This document shows positions 34,364-43,403 of a stretch of DNA of 64,000 nucleotides, in pieces. Made by a program: the position numbers and the translations under genes. The DNA comes from an uncultured Bacteroidales bacterium (GTDB lineage Bacteria > Bacteroidota > Bacteroidia > Bacteroidales > Bacteroidaceae). Positions within the stretch are counted from its first letter, which is position 1. Every line of letters begins with the position of its first letter. The notes under the pieces are model-generated. The model ran no database searches, was not told the origin of the DNA, and worked only from the letters and a program-made list of their open reading frames with translations. Location: positions 62,001 to 126,000 of the forward strand of contig CADAJS010000004.1 in the NCBI GenBank assembly GCA_902788315.1, given 5' to 3'.

Positions 34364-36178
34364 AAGTCCCTTCCCTTCCTGCTCCTCGGCCTGTGTGCCG
34401 CAGTGATAGCCGTGGCCACGTTTGTCGAGAACGTACAGGGCACCGACTTTGTCCATCATTACTTCTACGGTTCGCTGTGGTTCAAGTTGCTGTGGGCGGC
34501 AGTGGTCGTCAGCGGCGGATGGCTCATTTGGCGACGAAAGCTGTGGCGGCGCCTGAGTGTCTTCATGCTGCACGTCAGCCTGGCACTCATCCTGGTGGGC
34601 GCCCTCGTCACCTCGCTGTGGGGACGACGGGGCACACTGCACCTCCGCCAAGGCGTGCCGGCCAAGGAATATTACTGCAATGAAACCCGCCACAGCGAAC
34701 CACTCCCCTTCTTCCTCCGGCTTGACAGTTTCGAGATAAAGTATTACGCCGGAACGCAGGCACCGCGCGACTATCTGAGCTATGTCAGCGTGGAGGGCGA
34801 GAGCCAGCTCATCTCCATGAATAACATCCTGAAACGTGAAGGATACCGTTTCTACCAGTCATCCTACGACGAGGACATGCAGGGGAGCCTGCTCTCGGTG
34901 AACCACGATCCGTGGGGCACAGGGCTCACCTACCTGGGCTATGCCCTGCTGGGGCTGAGCATGATGTGGGTGCTGCTCTCGTCAGGCAAACGGCTTCTCG
35001 TGGTCCTGCTCATGGCGGGCGGCACGCTGGGAGCCAAGGCCCTACCCGCCATCCCGGCCGACAAAGCTGCCGAACTGGAGCGAGAGCAGGTGATGTGGAA
35101 CAATCGCGTGGCGCCCTTCGGCACCATGGCACAGGAATTCCTGCTGAAAGTCTATGGGCGACGTACGTACCACGGCCTGACGCCCACCCAGGTGATGAGC
35201 AGCATCGCACTGGAGCCCGAGCAGTGGAGCCAGCAACCCATCATCAAGGTGGGCAGAGGCAAATATCGTCCTATGGCATACTATGTGGATCTCTCGGCTC
35301 AGCCGCCCACGCTGCAACACATGGGCGAGGATGCCAAGGCTGACGAGAAGGTGGGACTCCTGCTGATGCTGATGCACGGCTCGCTCGTCCAACCAGTGCC
35401 TGAGGGAGTGCCCCGGCTGTCGGAAAGCCACGTACGGGCCGAACTGCTGTATCATCGTATCGACTGGCTGCTGTGGGGCATGATGGCAGCATTCACCATA
35501 GCGTTGCTGGCAGGGTTGTCACGCTGGGCCCACAACCGCAAGTGGACATGGGCCGAGGGGGGCGAACGTCTCTGCCGCATGCTGTGCGCCCTGCTGTGGA
35601 CGTTCCTGCTCGTGGGCTGGCTGCTGCGTTGGTATGTGGCAGGCCACCTGCCGCTGAGCAACGGCTTCGAGACCATGTTCTTTGTGGCCATCTGCCTCTT
35701 GTCGGTGGCCATGCTGGTGCGGCATCTGATGCCGCTGGCCGTGCTCGCCACAGCCTTTGTCCTGCTGGTAGCCCACCTGGGCGAAATCAACCCACGCATC
35801 ACGCCCCTGATGCCTGTGCTCCATAGCCCATGGCTCAGCCTCCACGTGAGTATCATCATGATGAGTTATGCCCTGCTGGTGCTGAGCATCGTCGAACGCC
35901 GCCTGCTGCGCCTCGCTGTGTTCCTGCTGGCAGCCGGCATCTTCCTGGGTGCCGTCTGGGCCAACGTGTCGTGGGGCACCTATTGGAGTTGGGACCCCAA
36001 GGAGAGCTGGGCACTCATCACCCTGCTCGTCTATAGCATCCCGCTCCATGCCGAGAGCCTCCCATGGTTCCGCTCGACACGCAATTACCGCATCTATTCC
36101 CTGTTGGCATTTGCCTGCCTGCTCATGACCTACCTGGGCGTGAACTATCTGCTGGGCGGCATGCACAGCTATAATTAA
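34355..36178 (+). CDS. Fused CcsB-CcsA cytochrome c biogenesis protein
   Basis: 607 residues, membrane protein with about 12 predicted transmembrane segments. The N-terminal half is ResB/CcsB-like (segments near 5-25, 45-65, 75-95, then a large periplasmic loop). The C-terminal half is CcsA-like with the haem-handling WWD-type motif WGTYWSWDPKESWALITLL and conserved His residues in LHAESLPWF and SLHVSIIMMS. It carries haem across the inner membrane and attaches it to CxxCH apocytochromes. The two CxxCH lipoproteins coded just upstream are natural clients. The start codon is the last ATG of the heptamer array, giving an MNYK N-terminus. Confidence 0.9.
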   Translation: MNYKSLPFLLLGLCAAVIAVATFVENVQGTDFVHHYFYGSLWFKLLWAAVVVSGGWLIWRRKLWRRLSVFMLHVSLALILVGALVTSLWGRRGTLHLRQGVPAKEYYCNETRHSEPLPFFLRLDSFEIKYYAGTQAPRDYLSYVSVEGESQLISMNNILKREGYRFYQSSYDEDMQGSLLSVNHDPWGTGLTYLGYALLGLSMMWVLLSSGKRLLVVLLMAGGTLGAKALPAIPADKAAELEREQVMWNNRVAPFGTMAQEFLLKVYGRRTYHGLTPTQVMSSIALEPEQWSQQPIIKVGRGKYRPMAYYVDLSAQPPTLQHMGEDAKADEKVGLLLMLMHGSLVQPVPEGVPRLSESHVRAELLYHRIDWLLWGMMAAFTIALLAGLSRWAHNRKWTWAEGGERLCRMLCALLWTFLLVGWLLRWYVAGHLPLSNGFETMFFVAICLLSVAMLVRHLMPLAVLATAFVLLVAHLGEINPRITPLMPVLHSPWLSLHVSIIMMSYALLVLSIVERRLLRLAVFLLAAGIFLGAVWANVSWGTYWSWDPKESWALITLLVYSIPLHAESLPWFRSTRNYRIYSLLAFACLLMTYLGVNYLLGGMHSYN

Positions 36179-36184
36179 AGCATC

Positions 36185-38530
36185 ATGACACTGAACGAAC
36201 TTTCGTTGGGACAGAGCGCCGTCATCACTCAGGTGGGTGGCGAGGGTGCCCTGCGCCAGCACATTCTGGATATGGGCCTGCTGCCCGGCGTTGTAGTCAC
36301 CCTGGAGAAATATGCACCGATGGGCGACCCGATGGAACTCACCGTCCACAGCTATCAGCTGACTCTGCGCAAGGCTGATGCCGCACAGATAGAAATCTCG
36401 CCCCGCCTGCCACACGAAGAGCATGAGACGTTTGAGGCCCTCGAGCCCATCGAGGTGTGCCACGTGGTGGAGCATCCGGGACTGGGCGAGGAGGGACCGC
36501 GCTACCACACCAGCACCGCACGTCCCGGAAAGAAGCGTCTCACCTTTGCCCTCGCAGGCAATCAGAACAGCGGCAAGACTACGCTCTTCAACCAGCTTAC
36601 GGGCAGCAACCAGCATGTAGGCAACTTTCCCGGCGTCACCGTCGATCGCAAGGACGGACAGATACGCGGCTATGCCAACGCCACAGTGACCGACCTTCCC
36701 GGCATCTACAGCCTCTCGCCCTACACCAGCGAAGAACTGGTGAGCCGGCAATTCATCCTTGGCCAGCACCCGGACGGCATCATCAACATCGTCGATGCCA
36801 CAAACATCGAGCGAAACCTCTACCTGACGATGCAGCTCATGGAGCTGGACATCCCTGTAGTACTGGCTCTGAACATGATGGACGAGGTAGATGGCAATGG
36901 TGGCACCGTGCGTATCAACGTCATGGAGCAATTGCTGGGCATCCCCGTCATTCCTATCAGCGCCATGAAGGGCGAGGGGGTTGACGAGCTGGTGCGCCAC
37001 GCCATCCACGTGGCGCTATATCAGGAGAAGCCCGCACGGCAGGACTTTTGCAGCGCCACCGAACATGGCGGTGCCGTACACCGCTGTCTGCACAGCATCA
37101 TGCACTTCATCGAGGACCACGCCCAGCAGGCCCGCCTCCCCCTGCGCTTTGCCGCCAGTAAACTCATCGAAGGCGACGAGCTGGTGGCCCAGGCACTGGG
37201 ACTGACACAGAACGAGCGCGAGACGGTGGAACATATCCTGTGCCAGATGGAGCAGGAACGCGGTCTGGATCGCTGTGCCGCCATCGCCGACATGCGCTAC
37301 AGCTACATACGCCGCGTGGCACAGCAAGCTGTGGTGAAACCACGCGAGAGCAAGGAGCGGCGCCGCAGCCGACGCATCGACCGCGTGCTCACCGGCCGAT
37401 GGACCGCCCTGCCCGCCTTTCTGGGTATCATGGCCCTAGTCTTCTACCTCACATTCAACACTATAGGCGCCTGGATGCAGGAACTGCTGGAGCAGGGCAT
37501 CGAGTGGTTCACAGCGTTCACCGACGCCACGCTCACCCGCTGGGACATTGCCCCCTCGGTACAATCACTCGTAATCGACGGCATCTACAGCGGTGTGGGC
37601 ACAGTGTTGGTCTTCCTACCGCTCATCGTATGCCTGTTCTTCTTCCTGAGCCTGCTTGAGGACAGTGGCTACATGGCACGCATCGCCTTTGTCATGGACA
37701 AGTTGCTGCGCCGCCTGGGGCTCTCGGGACGCTCCATCGTACCCCTACTCATCGGCTTCGGATGCAGTGTGCCCAGTGTGATGGCATCGCGTACTCTACC
37801 CAGCGACCGCGACCGCAAGATGACCATCCTCCTGACGCCCTTCATGAGCTGCACGGCCAAGATTCCCATCTACGCCTTCTTCACCGCCGCCTTCTTCCCC
37901 CAGCACGCCACGATGGTGATGATGGGACTCTATGTCACCGGCATCGTAGTGGGCATCCTCACAGCGCTGGTCCTGAAGCGGACGCTCTTCCGCGGCGAGG
38001 CGGTTCCATTCGTGATGGAACTGCCCAACTATCGCCTGCCTGTGGCCCGCAATGTTCTCCGCCTGCTGTGGGACAAGGCGCGCGACTTCCTGCAGAGGGC
38101 CTTTACCGTCATCTTCCTGGCCTCCATCGTCATCTGGTTCCTGCAGACGTTTGACTTTCACATGCAAATGGTGCCACGCGAGGCAGCACACGAGAGCATG
38201 CTGGCCCAGCTGTCCAGCCTGGTGGCACCGCTGTTCCGCCCTCTGGGCTTCGGCGATTGGCGCATCGTGACAGCCCTCGTCAGCGGTTTCCTGGCAAAGG
38301 AGGTAGTGGTGAGCACCCTGAGCACTCTCTTTGCCGACGTGGCACTGACCGATGTACTCACGGCCGGCACAGCCCTTTGCCTGCTGACCTTCTGTCTGCT
38401 CTACACACCCTGCGTAGCTGCCATCGCCACCATACGGCGTGAGTTGGGCTCGCGCTGGGCACTCTTCGTCGTCGCCCTACAGTGTACGGTGGCCTGGTTA
38501 GTGGCTTTTCTCGTAAGTCTGGTGGTATGA
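36185..38530 (+). CDS. feoB: FeoA-FeoB fusion, ferrous iron transporter
   Basis: 781 residues. Residues 1-75 are a FeoA SH3-like domain. A linker leads to the FeoB G domain with G1 GNQNSGKTT (125-133), a switch region, G3 DLPG (170-173) and G4 NMMD (230-233), then a helical GDI-like segment and a membrane domain of about eight to ten helices (GVGTVLVFLPLIVCLFFFLS; LIGFGCSVPSVMASRT, with the conserved Cys). It imports Fe2+ across the inner membrane using nucleotide hydrolysis. FeoA-FeoB fusions are common in Bacteroidota. The start lies 6 nt after the CcsBA stop, and it overlaps the next gene by ATGA. Confidence 0.95.
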   Translation: MTLNELSLGQSAVITQVGGEGALRQHILDMGLLPGVVVTLEKYAPMGDPMELTVHSYQLTLRKADAAQIEISPRLPHEEHETFEALEPIEVCHVVEHPGLGEEGPRYHTSTARPGKKRLTFALAGNQNSGKTTLFNQLTGSNQHVGNFPGVTVDRKDGQIRGYANATVTDLPGIYSLSPYTSEELVSRQFILGQHPDGIINIVDATNIERNLYLTMQLMELDIPVVLALNMMDEVDGNGGTVRINVMEQLLGIPVIPISAMKGEGVDELVRHAIHVALYQEKPARQDFCSATEHGGAVHRCLHSIMHFIEDHAQQARLPLRFAASKLIEGDELVAQALGLTQNERETVEHILCQMEQERGLDRCAAIADMRYSYIRRVAQQAVVKPRESKERRRSRRIDRVLTGRWTALPAFLGIMALVFYLTFNTIGAWMQELLEQGIEWFTAFTDATLTRWDIAPSVQSLVIDGIYSGVGTVLVFLPLIVCLFFFLSLLEDSGYMARIAFVMDKLLRRLGLSGRSIVPLLIGFGCSVPSVMASRTLPSDRDRKMTILLTPFMSCTAKIPIYAFFTAAFFPQHATMVMMGLYVTGIVVGILTALVLKRTLFRGEAVPFVMELPNYRLPVARNVLRLLWDKARDFLQRAFTVIFLASIVIWFLQTFDFHMQMVPREAAHESMLAQLSSLVAPLFRPLGFGDWRIVTALVSGFLAKEVVVSTLSTLFADVALTDVLTAGTALCLLTFCLLYTPCVAAIATIRRELGSRWALFVVALQCTVAWLVAFLVSLVV

Positions 38531-38688
38531 ACGTGCAGAGTATTCTTCTTCTGGCCCTGATTGTGGCCGTGGCCGGCGTGGTGCTGGTGCGCTATGTGAA
38601 ACGTCAGAAGCGTACGGGCGGCTGCGCCTCGTGCCAGTGCGACGGTTGCCCTCACTGTTCGATGAGCGAACGGCACACGGCATCCTGA
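38527..38688 (+). CDS. FeoB-associated Cys-rich membrane protein
   Basis: 53 residues: one transmembrane helix (SILLLALIVAVAGVVLVRYV), a basic stop-transfer and a Cys cluster (GGCASCQCDGCPHC). Its start overlaps the feoAB stop as ATGA, so translation is coupled. Small proteins of this sort follow feoB in many bacteria and are thought to help the transporter (compare FeoC or the FeoB-associated Cys-rich family). Its 3' end overlaps the 3' end of the convergent PBP4-like gene by 37 nt. Confidence 0.88.
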   Translation: MNVQSILLLALIVAVAGVVLVRYVKRQKRTGGCASCQCDGCPHCSMSERHTAS

Positions 38689-40019
38689 AAGTCGCGGGCC
38701 TCGAAGATGGGTGTCTCCTCGTTGAGGATGGCAAAGGCATACCATCGGCCATCCTCACCCAGCAGATACCCGGCAAGCGACGACACGGCCCGGGCGGCCA
38801 ACGTGCCCGTCTTGCAGAAGACACGCCCCTCGAAACATTCGTCGTTCATGCGCCCATACAACGTGCCGCGACGTTCCTCGTCGGCCGTCGTAGCCAGCAG
38901 ACAATCCATCATCTCCTGGCGCAACAGTGGGTCGTCATAGGCATACTTTAGCAGTTTTATCAGGAAGTCTGCCGTCATACGGTTCTGTGGCGAGAGTCCG
39001 CTCCCGTCATTGATGACCATGTCCGGACGTACGATGCCCTTCACCTCATGTTTTACAAAATGTCGCATGGCACTTCCCTCCCCCGCACGCGTATCGTTCC
39101 GGCGGTCCAAGAAATGGTCGGTGTGGTAATAGACGGCCTCGGCCTTGATGTTACTACTATATATAAGCATCGGAGCCAGCACCTCGCGCAGAGGGTGGAT
39201 GACGCTGTACACCTCGCGCGAGCACATCCGTGCCACGTTCATCGCCAGCACATACTCCCGTGCCGGGCGTTCATGAGAGAGAGCTTTCACCCACTCGCCT
39301 CCGATGTCCGGATTACGCTGGAAACGTATGCCCCGAGCGTTTAGTGCGTCCATAAACTGGCGCTTTACGTATGTCTCGCCACGCATGAGCAGCGGCAGCT
39401 TGCCATAGGGGATATCCCACGAGGGGGCCGTGGGATGGGGGCGCAGCGTGTCGCGGCGAGCCAGGTCGAAGACGATGTTACCCTCGATACGGCGTATGCC
39501 CCGGCGCCACAGCGCATCGACAAAGCGGTCAAACGAGTCGATGAGCGGATCGTCGTCCATCGAGACTATCAGCGTTCCGCGCAGCGTGCTGTCGGACTCC
39601 TCACCGTTGACAAGCAAACGGCTCACATAGGAATGTCCGATGCCCAGGCGGCGGATGGCAGAGAGTGCCGTGAGCAGTTTCTGGCACGAAGCGGGTGTCA
39701 TTAGCTCGTTGCTGTGATGATGGAATATCTCGCTGCGGTGAGTCAGGTCATAGACCATGAGACCCACGTGGGCAGAGTCGATGCGCGGCGTGCGAGCCAC
39801 CACACGAGCCAGCCGCTGAGCCAGCACGGAATCACGGGTGTCGGGCAGCGAGTCGGGCTGCACCACCAGCGGGATGCCGGCCTGCCGCGTATCACGCCGA
39901 CAATCATACACCGACAACACGATAAACAGCAGCGCCGTCAGGACGATGCCCAGACAGCCGCGCCTCACGCTCTTCTTCAGTCGCCGACGTTTCTTTCTCG
40001 GTTTCGATAGCTCGGTCAT
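38652..40019 (-). CDS. D-alanyl-D-alanine carboxypeptidase, PBP4 type (S13)
   Basis: 455 residues with one N-terminal membrane anchor (about 22-38). The serine-protease-like penicillin-binding motifs are S111-x-x-K114 in TPASCQK, SSN in LIYSSNIKAE and KTGT in VFCKTGTLAAR. It trims or cuts peptide cross-links in periplasmic peptidoglycan. A DINDGSGLS-like stretch (VINDGSGLSPQN) confirms the S13 family. It is convergent with the feo genes and overlaps the small Cys-rich gene by 37 nt. Confidence 0.9.
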   Translation of the reverse strand: MTELSKPRKKRRRLKKSVRRGCLGIVLTALLFIVLSVYDCRRDTRQAGIPLVVQPDSLPDTRDSVLAQRLARVVARTPRIDSAHVGLMVYDLTHRSEIFHHHSNELMTPASCQKLLTALSAIRRLGIGHSYVSRLLVNGEESDSTLRGTLIVSMDDDPLIDSFDRFVDALWRRGIRRIEGNIVFDLARRDTLRPHPTAPSWDIPYGKLPLLMRGETYVKRQFMDALNARGIRFQRNPDIGGEWVKALSHERPAREYVLAMNVARMCSREVYSVIHPLREVLAPMLIYSSNIKAEAVYYHTDHFLDRRNDTRAGEGSAMRHFVKHEVKGIVRPDMVINDGSGLSPQNRMTADFLIKLLKYAYDDPLLRQEMMDCLLATTADEERRGTLYGRMNDECFEGRVFCKTGTLAARAVSSLAGYLLGEDGRWYAFAILNEETPIFEARDFQDAVCRSLIEQ

Positions 40020-40297
40020 TATATACAGTAGGTTTTTCCGGCACGGCAGAACGCCCGCCCTCCTTTCGTGAGGACAAAGTTAGCAAATTCTTCTCAAACG
40101 GCGAAACATTTCCCGACGTAATTCGACGTCAAGCACTCCTCCCCCCGACGCGGCACGCCTCATCCCCCGACGTGGCACGCCTCATCCTCCGACGCGGCAC
40201 GCCTCATCCTCGGGTGCGATCTTGAATCGGACGGACGGAATGCATACAGCGGGGAGGAGGGTCACGCGCGACGTCGGGAAAAATAACACGTCGTAAG
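40020..40297. other. Gene-free region with promoter and 22-bp tandem repeat
   Basis: It contains a minus-strand -7 box TAACTTTG (40082-40075) for the PBP4-type gene, 56 nt before its ATG, and three 22-bp units of CCCCCGACGCGGCACGCCTC plus AT at 40142-40163, 40164-40185 and 40186-40207. The core GGCACGCC recurs in the spacers of palindrome pairs elsewhere. No gene is seen. Confidence 0.75.
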
Positions 40298-40329
40298 TTT
40301 GGCCATTCAGCGTAATTTTCATACTTTTG
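40298..40329 (+). promoter_or_regulatory. Promoter of the nucleotide-sugar epimerase
   Basis: TTTG (40298-40301), 20 bp, TACTTTTG (40322-40329). The leader to the ATG at 40371 is about 35 nt. Confidence 0.7.
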
Positions 40330-40370
40330 CCACGTGATTCGTCGTCACACGATATTTAACTTTCGAAACA

Positions 40371-41468
40371 ATGTTGGAATATAACGTACAACTGAGCGGC
40401 AAGACCCTCCTGGTGACGGGTGCCGCAGGCTTCATCGGGAGCAATCTGGTAAAACGCATCCTGCGCGACGTGAGAGAGGTGAAGGTAGTGGGCCTGGACA
40501 GCATGAACGACTACTATGACGTGAACATCAAGCGGGAACGCCTGACGGAAATCGAGACGCTGGCCCGGGAGATGCAGAGCCGCGGCGTGACGTGGACGTT
40601 CGTTCAGGGCAATCTGGCCGACAAGGCACTCATCGACCGCCTCTTTGTCGAGTATCCCTTTGCAGTGGTGGTCAATCTGGCGGCACAAGCCGGAGTGCGC
40701 TACAGCATCACAAATCCGCAGGCATATATCGAGAGCAACCTCATCGGATTCTATAACATCCTGGAGGCCTGCCGCCACTCAGCGTCGGTGGAGCATCTGG
40801 TGTACGCCTCCTCGTCGTCCGTCTATGGTTCGAACAAGAAGGTGCCCTACTCGACGGACGACAAGGTGGACAATCCCGTATCGCTCTACGCCGCCACCAA
40901 GAAGTCGAACGAGCTGCTGGCCCATGCCTATTCGAAACTCTACGACATCCCCTCCACCGGCCTGCGCTTCTTCACCGTCTATGGACCTGCCGGACGTCCC
41001 GACATGGCCTACTTCGGCTTCACCAACAAGCTGCGACGGGGCGAGACCATCCAGATATTCAACTATGGGAACTGCAAGCGCGACTTCACCTTCGTGGACG
41101 ATATCGTCGAGGGCGTACTGCGCGTCATGCAGCATGCGCCGGAGAAACAGACCGGCGAGGACGGTCTCCCCGTGCCGCCCTACAAGGTATATAATATAGG
41201 TAACTCGAGCCCGGAGAATCTGCTCGACTTCGTCACCATCCTGCAGGAGGAGCTTATCCGTGCCGAGGTGCTGCCCGCCACATATGACTTCGAGGCCCAC
41301 AAGGAGCTGGTGCCCATGCAGCCGGGCGACGTGCCCGTCACATACGCCGACACCACGCCGCTGGAGCAAGACTTCGGTTTCCGTCCCTCCACGCCCCTGC
41401 GCCAGGGCCTTCGCGCTTTTGCCGAGTGGTATGCACGATACTATGGGAAAAGCGAAACGAATTCATAA
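40371..41468 (+). CDS. NAD-dependent epimerase, UDP-glucuronate 4-epimerase-like
   Basis: 365 residues, extended SDR fold. The NAD-binding glycine motif TGAAGFIGS lies at 16-24, and the catalytic triad includes the SSS of ASSSSVYG and the YxxxK in YAATKKSNE. The DSMNDYYDVNIKRERL segment after the first Rossmann strand is characteristic of UDP-glucuronate/galacturonate epimerases. It would supply UDP-galacturonate for surface glycans. It is monocistronic, with its own promoter. The stop codon (AATTCATAA) is the first unit of a heptamer-type array. Confidence 0.87.
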   Translation: MLEYNVQLSGKTLLVTGAAGFIGSNLVKRILRDVREVKVVGLDSMNDYYDVNIKRERLTEIETLAREMQSRGVTWTFVQGNLADKALIDRLFVEYPFAVVVNLAAQAGVRYSITNPQAYIESNLIGFYNILEACRHSASVEHLVYASSSSVYGSNKKVPYSTDDKVDNPVSLYAATKKSNELLAHAYSKLYDIPSTGLRFFTVYGPAGRPDMAYFGFTNKLRRGETIQIFNYGNCKRDFTFVDDIVEGVLRVMQHAPEKQTGEDGLPVPPYKVYNIGNSSPENLLDFVTILQEELIRAEVLPATYDFEAHKELVPMQPGDVPVTYADTTPLEQDFGFRPSTPLRQGLRAFAEWYARYYGKSETNS

Positions 41469-41561
41469 TGCCTAATTCATAATTGCGTTCATAGCATCCC
41501 TCCGCAAGTGACAGAGGAATAATATGAATCATGAACTATGAATTAAGCATTATGAATTACC
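41460..41561. repeat. Heptamer-type array between convergent genes
   Basis: Units such as AATTCATAATGCCTAATTC and ATGAATC, ATGAACT, ATGAATT fill the space between the epimerase stop and the SGNH gene stop, interrupted by about 40 bp of unrelated sequence (41488-41520). Confidence 0.75.
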
Positions 41562-43322
41562 TTAAAGTCCCAGGTCCTGCTTCAGATGCTCGCCCAGCAG
41601 GCGGTAGCCCTTGTCGCAGGGATGCAGGCCGTCGCCCGTGAAGAGCGACTCGTCCACCTTGCCGTCCTTACCCAGAAGCACTTCGCCTGGATTGATGAAG
41701 CGAACGGCATCGCCAAACGTCTGGCGCAGCCGTGCCTCGAGATTTCGGTTCAGTTCGGCCATGTCCTGTTCGGCACCGCGACGCGGATAGATGCCCTGTA
41801 CGTATAGCTCAGCCTCGGGCTGACGTTGGCGCACAGCGCTGACCACCTGTACCACGCCCGTCACGATTTCCTCCGGCGTGTTTATCTTGTAATTGTTGGT
41901 GCCCAGCATCATCGCAATCTTCCGTGCCCGGAAACCGTCCAGTTCGCCGTGATAGAGCCGCCACAGGATGTTCTCGATACGATCCCAGCCGAATCCCATG
42001 TTCATCACACGCCGCGAGCCGAAAAGCTCCGTCCAGCTGTCGTCGCCACGATGCCACTTGTCCTGGGGCAGACCGCTCCAGAAGTGTGTGATGCTATTGC
42101 CTATCATCACCACGTCCACGTCGCCCTCGCGCCCCATGCGCAGTTCCTCCTCGTGGCGGGCACGCCAGTCATACTGGTCGCGCTGCTGCGGAATGGGGTG
42201 GAAGATGGTGTGGTTTGCAGGCAGCTGGTGCATTACCTCGCGCAGCTTCTTCTCGTAGGCATCGGCCTGATGCCGCATACCCAGGTCGTTGGGGTGCGTG
42301 CCGTCCACCGTCTCGTCCTGCGACAGGAAGAACTCCGAGTGGGGCAGGTAGTAGAGGTCGCGCACACCGGCTGCTTGCAGGCCGTCGTATGCCTCGCGCA
42401 GCTGGCGGTTGGTGGCCTCGTAGGTCTCACGCACCTTGTCGTTGGTCGACTCGTTGGTATATCCGGCATGCTCCACGAGCAGGATGGGGGCCGCACTCTG
42501 GCGGCGCAGTTTCTTCACGCCGTCGGTGACCAGGGCAACGATATCGGTGCGTCCGCTCATGTTCGGCATGCAGTCGATGACGAAGACCTTGGCCCGAATC
42601 TCGGCCAGCGCGTCGAAGACCGATGCCTCCAGCCTGCCGCTGCCCGAGAAGCCGAGCGAGACGACGGGGTGCTGCATCTCGCGCCGTATCATATTCACCC
42701 ACGCCATACCGGGACGCGAGGCACAGCCACCATGGGCGATGCTGGTGCCGTAGAAGACGATGGGGGCCTCCTGCGTCACGGGCAGGAACGTGAGCGTCTG
42801 CCCCTCGGGAACGCCCACTTCGAGGTTGGTCACCTCCACAAACATAGGCAGGAACAGCTCAAACTCGTAGCCGTAACGGGGGTTGGCATCGGGATATACC
42901 AGATCGGAATAGACGGCACGGATGGTGTCGCCCCGTGTGATGCGTGCTGCACACCAACGCTGGCGTCCGTGCTTGTCGGTGGCATAGAGATCCACACCGC
43001 CACAGCCCGTGAAAGCCCAGTGCTGCATCTGGGGGAGGCCGCTGCCGATGGTGTAGCGTACCTCAATGGTGGGCGACATCGTGCGGAACTGAATGCTCAG
43101 TCCGGCGGTCTGCAAGCTGTGGCTCCAGACGGCCTTGGGCAGCGTGGCCTCAAAGCGGTCGGGGAAACGGTGGTAGCTGTCCTTCAGCTCCTCGTGCCAC
43201 CAACGGCCCTGTACTGTGGGGAACGACTCGTGCAGCGGGTTCTTCCACTGCATCTGGGCGTGCAGGGGCATCATCAGACTGCCCAAAACGCACGCAATAA
43301 AGAGGAATATATGGCGTTTCAT
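41562..43322 (-). CDS. Secreted double-domain SGNH/GDSL esterase
   Basis: 586 residues with a signal peptide (1-22). A beta-sandwich N-terminus (about 25-180) is followed by two SGNH hydrolase domains. The first has the nucleophile block YGTSIAHGG (S194) and the DGTHPND block (D340, H343). The second has MIGNSITHFW (S410) and GDGLHPCD (D564, H567). Such tandem enzymes of Bacteroidota are thought to remove acetyl or other acyl groups from glycans. Both domains keep their catalytic residues. The promoter is shared back to back with the LOG-family gene. Confidence 0.87.
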   Translation of the reverse strand: MKRHIFLFIACVLGSLMMPLHAQMQWKNPLHESFPTVQGRWWHEELKDSYHRFPDRFEATLPKAVWSHSLQTAGLSIQFRTMSPTIEVRYTIGSGLPQMQHWAFTGCGGVDLYATDKHGRQRWCAARITRGDTIRAVYSDLVYPDANPRYGYEFELFLPMFVEVTNLEVGVPEGQTLTFLPVTQEAPIVFYGTSIAHGGCASRPGMAWVNMIRREMQHPVVSLGFSGSGRLEASVFDALAEIRAKVFVIDCMPNMSGRTDIVALVTDGVKKLRRQSAAPILLVEHAGYTNESTNDKVRETYEATNRQLREAYDGLQAAGVRDLYYLPHSEFFLSQDETVDGTHPNDLGMRHQADAYEKKLREVMHQLPANHTIFHPIPQQRDQYDWRARHEEELRMGREGDVDVVMIGNSITHFWSGLPQDKWHRGDDSWTELFGSRRVMNMGFGWDRIENILWRLYHGELDGFRARKIAMMLGTNNYKINTPEEIVTGVVQVVSAVRQRQPEAELYVQGIYPRRGAEQDMAELNRNLEARLRQTFGDAVRFINPGEVLLGKDGKVDESLFTGDGLHPCDKGYRLLGEHLKQDLGL

Positions 43323-43326
43323 GCTA

Positions 43327-43385
43327 CAAAGTTAGGAAAAACTTCCTGCATTGCCTTGCATTATGCAGACTTTTTCCTAAATTTG
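43327..43385. promoter_or_regulatory. Symmetrical divergent promoter (SGNH gene / LOG gene)
   Basis: Minus-strand TAACTTTG (43334-43327) and plus-strand TAAATTTG (43378-43385) are the outer ends of an imperfect inverted repeat: AGGAAAAA/TTTTTCCT and CTGCAT/ATGCAG pair inward. TTG at 43356-43358 fits the plus -33 with a 19-bp spacer. The minus -7 box is only 5 nt from the SGNH start codon, so that mRNA would be nearly leaderless. Confidence 0.65.
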
Positions 43386-43403
43386 CGGAGAAAACTACCC
43401 AAG

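Noticed and set aside
41826..43403. Extension of the LOG-family gene through the SGNH gene
   Set aside because: The open frame is antisense to the SGNH hydrolase and crosses the shared promoter; the family N-terminus begins at 43404.
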